Shown: positions 1-4,899, counted from the first letter of the stretch. The stretch is DNA of 5,026 bases from Candidatus Nealsoniibacteriota bacterium (GCA_003554915.1 PWHM01000096.1:1-5026); one strand, 5' to 3'. The notes: generated by a model from the sequence alone, not told the origin. Program-made: numbers and translations.

Positions 1-21
1 AAAGACTTTGAGGTAATTTAA
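1..21 (+). CDS. Possible 3' end of an upstream gene (partial)
   Basis: Frame 1 reads KDFEVI followed by TAA at 19-21. The other two + frames stop earlier, at 14-16 and 9-11. The stop sits directly against a strong terminator whose U-tract is on the + strand, which is what one expects at the end of a + strand gene entering from the left. Only six codons are visible, so neither the product nor even the coding status can be established from this window. Confidence 0.3.
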   Translation, partial: KDFEVI

Positions 22-48
22 AAAACGCCCCAGAGGCGTTTTTGTTTT
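21..48. terminator. Bidirectional intrinsic terminator
   Basis: A perfect 9-bp stem (21-29 with 35-43; arms AAAAACGCC and GGCGTTTTT) encloses a 5-nt loop. On the + strand it runs into TTTTTGTTTT, a good U-tract for a gene ending at about position 21. On the - strand the arm also ends in a T-run and lies 10 nt past the 3' end of the tRNA-Leu gene. It therefore probably ends transcription from both sides of this convergent junction. Confidence 0.85.
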
Positions 49-53
49 AAAGG

Positions 54-138
54 TGCCCGGAGTGGGAATCGAACCCACATGTCCTAACGGACAGCGGATT
101 TTGAATCCGCCCTGTATACCTAATTCCAGCATCCGGGC
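54..138 (-). tRNA. tRNA-Leu, anticodon CAA
   Basis: Read on the - strand, 85 nt fold as a class II tRNA. There is a 7-bp acceptor stem GCCCGGA/TCCGGGC with discriminator A. The D-arm closes CTG with CAG. The anticodon stem GCGGA/TCCGC has loop TTCAAAA, giving anticodon CAA (+ strand 101-103), which reads UUG. A long variable arm (TGTCC-GTTA-GGACA, + strand 79-93) and a T-arm GTGGG-TTCGATT-CCCAC follow. The long variable arm and A discriminator fit leucine. The 3' CCA is not fully encoded: the genome continues CCT after the discriminator, so the terminal A must be supplied by CCA-adding enzyme. Position 8 is U, the base that ThiI (encoded nearby) converts to 4-thiouridine. Confidence 0.97.
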
Positions 139-150
139 GCTTGCAGGATT

Positions 151-179
151 ATTTTAGTTAATTTTTTAAGTTTTGTAAA
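151..179 (-). promoter_or_regulatory. Promoter of tRNA-Leu
   Basis: On the - strand, a -35 box TTTACA (174-179) and a -10 box TAAAAT (151-156) are separated by exactly 17 nt. The -10 box ends 12 nt before the tRNA 5' end at 138, leaving room for a short 5' leader removed by RNase P. The match to a housekeeping sigma-70 promoter is good, and the surroundings are AT-rich. Confidence 0.65.
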
Positions 180-297
180 GATTTAGTCTTGTCCAATGCA
201 AAACAGCACTGAAATGACATCGGATTCTAATGTTGCGCGGTACCGAAATATTTACAAATAAAAGCGGGGATCTCTTTGTATTATCTTTTTACATGAG

Positions 298-319
298 ATT
301 CCCGATCGGGGTCGGGAAT
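298..319. repeat. Small inverted repeat, left unit of the repeat cluster
   Basis: Perfect 8-bp arms ATTCCCGA (298-305) and TCGGGAAT (312-319) flank a 6-nt TCGGGG loop, followed by GAC. This 'AGATTCCCGA...TCGGGAATGAC' string is the usual companion of the CTCAGAATGAC-type intergenic palindromes. The stretch GGGGTCGGGAATGAC (308-322) recurs exactly at 412-426. Confidence 0.75.
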
Positions 320-336
320 GACGGTCTTCCACTCTT

Positions 337-403
337 CGTCATCTTGAGCGTAGCGAAAGATCTTTTCGAAGGGATTCTTCGGGCTATCGCCCTCAGAATG
401 ACG
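337..403. repeat. Imperfect palindromic intergenic repeat (CTCAGAATGAC type)
   Basis: The left arm starts CGTCATCTTGAGCG (from 337) and the right arm ends CCCTCAGAATGACG (to 403). The reverse complement of the right arm matches the left arm apart from small mismatches and a few extra bases, around a loop near TTTTCGAAG (363-371). This is the widely dispersed 'GTCATTCTGAGCG..GCGAAGAATC' palindrome seen in intergenic DNA of many bacteria. It is known from general familiarity with such sequences, not from a search. It is probably a non-autonomous, REP- or MITE-like element. The two arms have drifted, which suggests it is old. Confidence 0.8.
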
Positions 404-411
404 AGAATTGT

Positions 412-426
412 GGGGTCGGGAATGAC
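412..426. repeat. Direct-repeat copy of the left repeat unit
   Basis: GGGGTCGGGAATGAC repeats positions 308-322 exactly, 104 nt downstream, on the other side of the central palindrome. Its own inverted partner is missing, so this is a half copy. The pair brackets the 337-403 palindrome and gives the cluster a mosaic look, as if units had been inserted or recombined into each other. Confidence 0.7.
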
Positions 427-456
427 AAGGTTGGAATTGAAGAGGAGTTGGGTCTT

Positions 457-476
457 TCTTAACTTTCTCTTAACTT
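457..476. repeat. 11-nt-period direct repeat upstream of the isc promoter
   Basis: TCTTAACTT occurs at 457-465 and again at 468-476, one helical turn apart, and ends 26 nt before the -35 box of the iscR promoter. Tandem 6-7 nt boxes on an 11-nt period are the geometry used by OmpR/PhoB-family response regulators. The sequence is low in complexity (T/C/A-rich), so chance is a real alternative. Confidence 0.3.
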
Positions 477-502
477 ACGAAAAAACCGATTAATATTCAT
501 TA

Positions 503-531
503 TTGACGGATAGGTAAGAGATTGTTATCAT
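503..531 (+). promoter_or_regulatory. Promoter of the isc/thiolation operon
   Basis: A -35 box TTGACG (503-508) and a -10 box TATCAT (526-531) have a 17-nt spacer, a strong sigma-70-type match. The predicted start at about 538 falls inside the palindrome at 535-553 and leaves a leader of roughly 36 nt before the iscR ATG at 574. It is the only good + strand promoter I see ahead of the six-gene cluster. Confidence 0.75.
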
Positions 532-557
532 AATACCGAGTATATTACTCGGTTTTT
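532..557. promoter_or_regulatory. Probable IscR/Rrf2 operator overlapping the start site
   Basis: A perfect inverted repeat, ACCGAGTA (535-542) and TACTCGGT (546-553), has a TAT centre, with looser A/T symmetry one or two bases beyond. The layout ATA-CCGAGTA-www-TACTCGG resembles IscR-type operators (A/T edges, a six- to seven-base half-site, an AT-rich three-base centre). It touches the -10 box and covers the predicted +1, so a bound dimer would block transcription, which fits autorepression by the regulator encoded 20 nt downstream. The same DNA, followed by TTTTTATTTT, could also form a terminator-like hairpin in RNA. Because the transcript would be only about 20 nt long there, I prefer the operator reading. 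Confidence 0.6.
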
Positions 558-573
558 ATTTTATTAAGATCGA

Positions 574-969
574 ATGAAGATATCAAAAAAATCACAATAT
601 GGCTTGAGGGGACTCTTCAGACTGGCCGAGGCCGAAGGTTTTCTACCCATGAAAAAAGTGGCTAAGGCGGAGGGAATTTCTTCCGATTATTTGGAGAAAA
701 TTTTTACCGAGTTGGAAAAGAAGGGATTCGTAAGGTCGAAACGGGGACCTTCGGGTGGTTATGCTTTGGCTGAAAATCCGGAAGAAATCAATTTAAAAAT
801 GGTGTTGGAAGCCCTGGAAAATAAATTTTCTTTGGTCGAATGTGTTGAAGACGAATGCAAGAGGATGAGCCGTTGTCCGGTCGCCCCCACCTGGAAAAAA
901 CTGGACAAGGAGGTAAAAGAAAAATTAGAACTTATAACCCTTAAAACTTTAATAGAAAAAAATGAGTAA
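574..969 (+). CDS. iscR: Rrf2-family transcriptional regulator, IscR-like
   Basis: A 131-residue DNA-binding protein, probably the Fe-S-responsive repressor of its own operon. The N-terminal winged helix-turn-helix includes the recognition segment SSDYLEKIFTELEKKGFV (about 36-53) and the wing RGPSGGYAL (57-65), both typical of Rrf2 proteins. A cysteine cluster, C90-x4-C95-x5-C101, sits where IscR binds [2Fe-2S] through three cysteines, and the tail PTWKKL...ITLKTLI matches the family's C-terminal helix. E. coli IscR has C-x5-C-x5-C plus a histidine three residues after the last cysteine. Here that position is Ala104, so the fourth ligand is unclear. Length is slightly short for IscR (about 150-160) but normal for Rrf2. 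It is the first gene of the operon and overlaps iscS by 8 nt. No Shine-Dalgarno precedes the ATG. CymR-type or NsrR-type sensing is an alternative, but the isc neighbours favour IscR. Confidence 0.88.
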   Translation: MKISKKSQYGLRGLFRLAEAEGFLPMKKVAKAEGISSDYLEKIFTELEKKGFVRSKRGPSGGYALAENPEEINLKMVLEALENKFSLVECVEDECKRMSRCPVAPTWKKLDKEVKEKLELITLKTLIEKNE

Positions 970-2110
970 AAAAATATATTTGGATAACGCTTCGACCACT
1001 CCCGTAGAAAAGGAGGTTTTAAAAGAAATGATTCCCTACTTCAGTGAAAAATTCGGCAATCCTTCCTCAATTCACGGTTTGGGCCAAGAAGCGAAAGTAG
1101 CCATAGACAAGTCGAGAAAAAAGATCGCTAATTTTTTGGGTTGTGATTCGGAAGAAGTTATCTTTACCGGCTCGGCAACGGAAGCGAACAATATCTTTAT
1201 CCGGGGAGTCTTGGGTAGCTTTGAAAATCCCCACGTTATAACTTCCGCAATTGAGCATGATGCCGTCTTGAAGACCGTAAAGAAGTCGGGAGTGGATTAC
1301 ACTGTTTTAAAAGTGGATGAAGACGGATTCGTCAACCCGGAAGATTTAAAAAAGAAAATAAAAAAGGAAACCGTTTTGGTGTCCGTAATGTATGCCAATA
1401 ACGAGATAGGGACGATTGAGCCGATAAAAAGAATCGGTGAAATGATAGAAAAAGAAAATGAAGGCCGAGACCGGAAGATCCTTTTTCACACCGATGCGGC
1501 TCAGGCCGCCGGGTATTTAAGCTGTAATGTTGATGAGCTTGGTGTTGACGGATTGACTTTAAGCGGACACAAAATTTATGGTCCGAAGGGAGTAGGTGTG
1601 TTGTATAAAGGATCAAGTGTTAATATGAGGCCGATTATTTACGGAGGGGGGCAAGAAGAAGGGCTCAGGTCCGGTACCTACAACACCCCGCTCATAGTCG
1701 GCATGGCTAAAGCGGTTGAGCTGATAAAAGAAAAAAACAAAAAAGAGAAAACCGAAGAGCTGAGAGATTATTTGATCAGAGAGGTTTTAAAAATCAAAGA
1801 CGCCTCTTTGAACGGACCGAAAAAAAGTAGATTACCCAACAATACCAACTTCAGCTTTCAAGGAGCAGAGGGAGAGTCTTTGGTTATGATTTTGGATCAA
1901 GAGGGAATTTCCACTTCCACCGGTTCGGCTTGTTCAAGTAAGACACTCGAACCCTCTCACGTCTTGAAAGCCATAGGCTTGAAAGACCTGCAAGCCCACA
2001 GCTCCTTGCGAGTTTCTTTGGGCCGAAAGACGACTAAAAAGGACTTGGATAAATTTTTGGCTGTTTTGAAAGAAGCGGTTGAGAGACTCAGAAAAATATC
2101 GGGCAGGTAA
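962..2110 (+). CDS. iscS: Cysteine desulfurase (IscS/NifS type)
   Basis: A 382-residue PLP enzyme that removes sulfur from L-cysteine, giving alanine and an enzyme persulfide. Visible landmarks are YLDNASTTP at 6-14, GSATEAN (70-76), IEHD with His99 stacking on the cofactor, HTDAAQ with Asp178 and Gln181, SGHKIYGPKG with the PLP-binding Lys204, RSGTYN (236-241), and the flexible catalytic loop GSACSS with Cys324, followed by SLRVSLG with Arg350. The loop length and motif place it in the IscS/NifS group rather than SufS. It is about 20 residues shorter than E. coli IscS, mainly at the C-terminus. The ATG lies inside the last codons of iscR (8-nt overlap), implying coupled translation. It is the only desulfurase in the window, so it is the likely sulfur source for IscU, MnmA and ThiI encoded just downstream. 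An AAGGAGG string at 1010-1016 precedes Met23 but lies inside the gene, and starting there would remove the conserved N-terminal motif. Confidence 0.96.
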   Translation: MSKKIYLDNASTTPVEKEVLKEMIPYFSEKFGNPSSIHGLGQEAKVAIDKSRKKIANFLGCDSEEVIFTGSATEANNIFIRGVLGSFENPHVITSAIEHDAVLKTVKKSGVDYTVLKVDEDGFVNPEDLKKKIKKETVLVSVMYANNEIGTIEPIKRIGEMIEKENEGRDRKILFHTDAAQAAGYLSCNVDELGVDGLTLSGHKIYGPKGVGVLYKGSSVNMRPIIYGGGQEEGLRSGTYNTPLIVGMAKAVELIKEKNKKEKTEELRDYLIREVLKIKDASLNGPKKSRLPNNTNFSFQGAEGESLVMILDQEGISTSTGSACSSKTLEPSHVLKAIGLKDLQAHSSLRVSLGRKTTKKDLDKFLAVLKEAVERLRKISGR

Positions 2111-2141
2111 TAAAAACACAAATTAAACGGTAAAAAACAAT

Positions 2142-2516
2142 ATGAAGAAACCTTATTCGGAAAAGGCGATGGAGCACTTCTTAAATCCCAAAAACATGGG
2201 AGAGATTGATGATGCCGACGGAATCGGAGAGGTGGGAAATCCCAAATGTGGTGACCTGATGACCATTTATATAAAAGTAAAGGACGGAACTATTGAAGAT
2301 ATGCGCTTTAAAACTTTGGGTTGTGCGGCCGCCATAGCTACTTCGGATATGATTTGTGAGATGGCCAAGGGCAAAAAAATAGAGGAGGCCCTGAAGATTA
2401 CTTTTCAGGACTTGGTTGACGAGTTGGGATCACTTCCCGCTCCGAAAGTTCACTGTGCCGACTTGGCACAGAGAGGTTTAAAAGCGGCCGTAAAAAGTTA
2501 TGAATCGAAAAAATAA
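2142..2516 (+). CDS. iscU: Fe-S cluster assembly scaffold (IscU/NifU N-terminal type)
   Basis: A 124-residue scaffold on which [2Fe-2S] and then [4Fe-4S] clusters are built from IscS-derived sulfur. The three ligand cysteines are present: Cys36 in GNPKCGD (with Asp38), Cys61 in TLGCAAAIATSD, and Cys105 in KVHCADLAQ, next to His104. Overall wording (FKTLGCAAAIATSDMICEM, KGKKIEEALKIT) resembles the stand-alone scaffold often annotated as clostridial-type NifU more than E. coli IscU. An extra cysteine, Cys72, is not a canonical ligand. The segment that binds the HscA chaperone in E. coli (LPPVK) reads LPAPK (98-102), and no HscA or HscB is encoded here. The gene starts 31 nt after iscS, the widest gap in the operon, with an A-rich leader and no clear ribosome binding site. 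Its last 17 nt overlap mnmA. Confidence 0.95.
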   Translation: MKKPYSEKAMEHFLNPKNMGEIDDADGIGEVGNPKCGDLMTIYIKVKDGTIEDMRFKTLGCAAAIATSDMICEMAKGKKIEEALKITFQDLVDELGSLPAPKVHCADLAQRGLKAAVKSYESKK

Positions 2517-3513
2517 AAAGGTGGTAGTCGGTGTTTCCGGGGGAGTTGACTCTTCGGTGGCTTTAACCCTTTTGAAAGAGAAGGGCTTTTCGCCCATAGC
2601 TCTTTTTATCAATTTTCAAGAGGAAAACAACAGATGCTGCGGATCGGAGGCGAGAAGGAGAGCCGGAGAGACGTGTCAAGAGCTGAACATTCCCTTTTAT
2701 GAAATTAATGCGGAAGAAAGATTTAAAGAGAGAGTTATCGAATATTTTTTAGATAGTTACAAAGAGGGGAAAACTCCCAATCCGTGCGTCGTTTGCAACA
2801 AGCAAATAAAATTCAAAGTTTTGTTTGATAAATTAAAGGATTTTAACGCCTCATATATAGCAACCGGGCATTACGCTCGAATTGACGAAGGGAAAATTTT
2901 CGTTGCCGAGGATGAAAAAAAGGACCAGAGCTATTTTCTTTGGGATTTAAGTAAAGAGGTTTTGAGAAAAATGATCTTTCCCCTCGGAAAGCTAACCAAA
3001 ACCGAAGTCCGAAAAAGGGCTCGGGAATTCGATTTACCGACCGCTGAGACTGCCGAATCCCAAGAGGTTTGCTTTGTAGAAAGTGACTTGGAGAGTTTTT
3101 TGCGAGGAAGGATAAGTCTTGTTCCCGGGGACATAAAAGATAAAACCGGGAAAAAGCTGGGAACCCACGTAGGTCTTCCCGTTTACACCATAGGCCAAAG
3201 GAGGGGAATAGGCCTTTCCGGTGGACCTTATTATGTCTTAAGAAAAGATACGGATAGAAACGTTTTAGTCGTCACGAAGGACAGAAAAGATTTGGAAGAA
3301 AGAAGGGTTAGCTTTGAAAGAGCGAACTTTTTTGAAAAGCCCGACCTTCCCTTGCCAGTCGAGGCGAAGATAAGATATAATGCCCCGAAGGGAAAAGGGG
3401 TTTTGAAAGAAGATCTTTTCTTGTTCGATGAGCCCCGCAGAGCGATAACCCCGGGGCAATCGATAGTTTTTTACAAAGGTGAAAAACTTTTGGGCGGAGC
3501 CGTTATTAAATAA
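2500..3513 (+). CDS. mnmA: tRNA 2-thiouridine(34) synthase MnmA
   Basis: A 337-residue ATP-dependent tRNA thiolase. It adenylates U34 of the Lys, Glu and Gln tRNAs and replaces O2 with sulfur. Domains in order: an N-type ATP pyrophosphatase with PP-loop SGGVDSS (13-19); TPNPCVVCNKQIKF (92-105) with the first catalytic cysteine Cys99; ATGHYAR (121-127); DQSYFL (142-147); SQEVCF with the second catalytic Cys191; then the central IGQRRGIG motif (231-238) and a C-terminal beta-barrel ending EPRRAITPGQSIVFYKG. Where E. coli has Asp99-x-x-Cys102, this protein has Cys96-x-x-Cys99, so three cysteines (96, 99, 191) could surround the active site. No Tus relay is encoded nearby, so direct transfer from IscS, as for the B. 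subtilis YrvO-MnmA pair, is plausible. The ATG overlaps the end of iscU by 17 nt. Length is slightly below the usual 350-370. Confidence 0.96.
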   Translation: MNRKNKKVVVGVSGGVDSSVALTLLKEKGFSPIALFINFQEENNRCCGSEARRRAGETCQELNIPFYEINAEERFKERVIEYFLDSYKEGKTPNPCVVCNKQIKFKVLFDKLKDFNASYIATGHYARIDEGKIFVAEDEKKDQSYFLWDLSKEVLRKMIFPLGKLTKTEVRKRAREFDLPTAETAESQEVCFVESDLESFLRGRISLVPGDIKDKTGKKLGTHVGLPVYTIGQRRGIGLSGGPYYVLRKDTDRNVLVVTKDRKDLEERRVSFERANFFEKPDLPLPVEAKIRYNAPKGKGVLKEDLFLFDEPRRAITPGQSIVFYKGEKLLGGAVIK

Positions 3514-3520
3514 AAATAAG

Positions 3521-3721
3521 ATGAAAATAACTGAAAACTCTACAATTGAAGAAATTTTAGACCACCCCGAAGGGGAGCGGGTTTTGGCCGAGTGGAACGT
3601 TCCCTGTCTGGGATGTCCGATGATGGCTATGGAGATGAAGGATTTGAAGATAGGCGAAGTCGCCGAGAAATACGATATAGATCTCGAAGCGATGTTGAAA
3701 GAATTAAACGAAAAGGATTAA
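3521..3721 (+). CDS. Small DUF1858-type CxxC protein (putative redox/sulfur-transfer adaptor)
   Basis: A 66-residue protein resembling DUF1858, the 'hybrid-cluster-protein-associated redox disulfide' domain. It has an N-terminal TIEEILDHPEGERVLAEWNV stretch (8-27), a central PCLGCPMM with Cys29 and Cys32, and a C-terminal helix GEVAEKYDIDLEAMLKELNEK. There is no signal peptide or membrane segment, so it should be cytoplasmic. The biochemical role of this family is not established. Its location between two tRNA thiolases in an operon headed by a desulfurase suggests, by inference only, a persulfide carrier or thiol reductant. I chose the ATG at 3521, 7 nt after the mnmA stop. An upstream in-frame ATG at 3479 would add 14 residues lying mostly inside mnmA that do not look like this family. 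The stop overlaps the thiI start by 1 nt (TAATG). Confidence 0.85.
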   Translation: MKITENSTIEEILDHPEGERVLAEWNVPCLGCPMMAMEMKDLKIGEVAEKYDIDLEAMLKELNEKD

Positions 3722-4875
3722 TGAATTACGTCATTTGCCATTACTCGGAAATAGGCCTCAAAGGGAAAAACAGAAATCTTTTTGAAGAAAGGCTGGTTTT
3801 CAATATCGAATCCGTGCTACCGGACGAATTCTTCGAGTGGGTGAAAAGGCCGGAAGGAAGAGTGGTGGTGAAGCTGACCGACGAGGCGGAAAAAAGTGAA
3901 GTTGAGGACGGGCTTCGAAAAGTTTTCGGATTGGCTTATTTCTCATTCGCCAAAAAGACCGAATCCGATCTGGAGAAGATAAAAAAGGAGACCGTGGGAC
4001 TTCTAAGTAAAAAGAGTTTTTCTCCCCGATCTTTCAGGGTGACCACCAAAAGGTCCGATAAAAGCTTTCCTCATGATTCTCCGGAGGTAAGTAAAAAGAT
4101 CGGGGCGGCGGTAGTCGAAAACTTCAATTGGGAAGTGGATCTGGAAAACTTTGATTTGAACGTTCATCTGGAAATTACTGATGAAGGAAGCTATATATAC
4201 TTTAAAAAAATAAGAGGCTACGGAGGCCTGCCGGTTTACTCAAGCGGGAAGGCTATGTTGCTCCTTTCCGGGGGGATTGACTCGCCGGTGGCCGGATTCA
4301 AGATGATGAAGAGGGGTTTGGGACTCGACTACGTCCATTTCCACGCCTATCCGCTTTTATCGGACGACTCGATAAAGAAGTGTGAAAAAATATTCGAGGT
4401 GTTGAAAAACTATTCTCCCGAAGGAAAGCTGTTTCTGATTCCTTTCGGAGAATTACAAAAAAAGATAAAGCTGGAGATTCCGGAAAAATTCAGGATAATA
4501 TTCTACAGAAGAGCGATGCTTGAGATAGCCGCCGAAATCGCTCAGAGCCGATCTGCGTTCGGTTTGGTGACCGGAGAGAGTCTGGGTCAAGTCTCCTCCC
4601 AAACCCTTCCCAACATGCGGGCAACCGAGCAGGCGGCCGATTTACCCGTTTTGCGACCTCTCGTCGGAGAAAACAAGGAAGAGATAGTTTCCGTTGCCAA
4701 AGAGATAGGTACTTATGAGATATCCATTCTTCCCGATCAGGACTGCTGTACTCTTTTCAATCCCCGTAGACCGGAGACCAAAGCCAATCTTGAGGAGGTT
4801 CTGGAGCTGGACAAAAACCTGGACGTTGAAAACCTGAAGGAGAAAGCGATAAAAAATAAACGGGTTTTAACTTGA
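3721..4875 (+). CDS. thiI: tRNA 4-thiouridine(8) synthase ThiI, rhodanese-less
   Basis: A 384-residue tRNA sulfurtransferase that makes 4-thiouridine at position 8. N-terminal ferredoxin-like region HYSEIGLKGKNRNLFEERL (7-25), THUMP domain (about 76-165) for tRNA binding, then a PP-loop ATPase domain with LLSGGIDSPVAG (181-192), VTGESLGQVSSQT (283-295) and ISILPDQDCCTLF (334-346). The Cys342-Cys343 pair corresponds to the region of the catalytic cysteine (Cys344 in E. coli). The C-terminal rhodanese domain of the 482-residue E. coli enzyme is absent, as in B. subtilis, archaeal and many other ThiI proteins, so sulfur must come from elsewhere: IscS directly or a small carrier. A role in thiamine thiazole synthesis is possible in principle, but no thiamine genes are seen. 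The start at 3721 gives the canonical N-terminus and a 1-nt overlap with the preceding stop. A longer frame from a GTG at 3592 only reads the CxxC gene out of frame. AAAGGA (3712-3717) is a weak ribosome binding site. The gene ends in TGA. Confidence 0.96.
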   Translation: MNYVICHYSEIGLKGKNRNLFEERLVFNIESVLPDEFFEWVKRPEGRVVVKLTDEAEKSEVEDGLRKVFGLAYFSFAKKTESDLEKIKKETVGLLSKKSFSPRSFRVTTKRSDKSFPHDSPEVSKKIGAAVVENFNWEVDLENFDLNVHLEITDEGSYIYFKKIRGYGGLPVYSSGKAMLLLSGGIDSPVAGFKMMKRGLGLDYVHFHAYPLLSDDSIKKCEKIFEVLKNYSPEGKLFLIPFGELQKKIKLEIPEKFRIIFYRRAMLEIAAEIAQSRSAFGLVTGESLGQVSSQTLPNMRATEQAADLPVLRPLVGENKEEIVSVAKEIGTYEISILPDQDCCTLFNPRRPETKANLEEVLELDKNLDVENLKEKAIKNKRVLT

Positions 4876-4899
4876 TTTTTTCTTAGTGTTGGTTATAAT
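4872..4899 (+). promoter_or_regulatory. Promoter of the DUF5679-like gene
   Basis: A perfect -10 box TATAAT (4894-4899) lies 16 nt after TTGATT (4872-4877), whose first bases overlap the thiI stop codon. The predicted start near 4906 would give a leader of about 43 nt before the ATG at 4949. No convincing intrinsic terminator separates thiI from this promoter, so some read-through from the operon is possible. Confidence 0.65.

Larger units (their letters stand above)
180..502. other. Non-coding stretch between tRNA-Leu and iscR
   Basis: About 320 nt without a credible gene. The open frame at 230-493 is formed largely by translated repeat sequence and has no ribosome binding site or recognisable domain. 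The content is a cluster of degenerate inverted and direct repeats (about 295-426), a short TTAACT direct repeat (457-476), and AT-rich sequence running into the iscR promoter. I see nothing identifiable in 180-290, apart from a short TGAAATGAC string at 210-218 that may be a decayed relic of the same repeats. Confidence 0.7.

Noticed and set aside
230..493. An 87-codon open frame in the tRNA-iscR spacer
   Set aside because: Its middle is translated palindromic repeat (the VILSVAKDLF...ALRMTR pattern is a familiar artefact of these repeats). It has no domain, no ribosome binding site, and no promoter of its own.
535..558. Intrinsic terminator before iscR
   Set aside because: The hairpin plus T-run looks like one, but no gene upstream on the + strand needs ending, and the promoter's own RNA would be only about 20 nt. 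It is kept as an operator, with the alternative noted.
1067..3459. Five - strand open frames of about 60-95 codons opposite iscS and mnmA
   Set aside because: They lie antisense to strongly conserved genes, show no recognisable domains, and are best explained as shadows.
3479..3520. Upstream ATG adding 14 residues to the CxxC protein
   Set aside because: The extension lies mostly inside mnmA in another frame, and the family-like sequence begins at the ATG at 3521.
3592..3720. 43-residue N-terminal extension of ThiI from a GTG
   Set aside because: It is the CxxC gene read out of frame (Arg/Ser-rich, low quality). The conserved ThiI N-terminus HYSEIGLKGKNR begins right after the ATG at 3721.
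4873..4875. Possible recoding of UGA as glycine, as in some CPR lineages
   Set aside because: TGA ends thiI at the expected family length, and no in-frame TGA occurs in any conserved gene.
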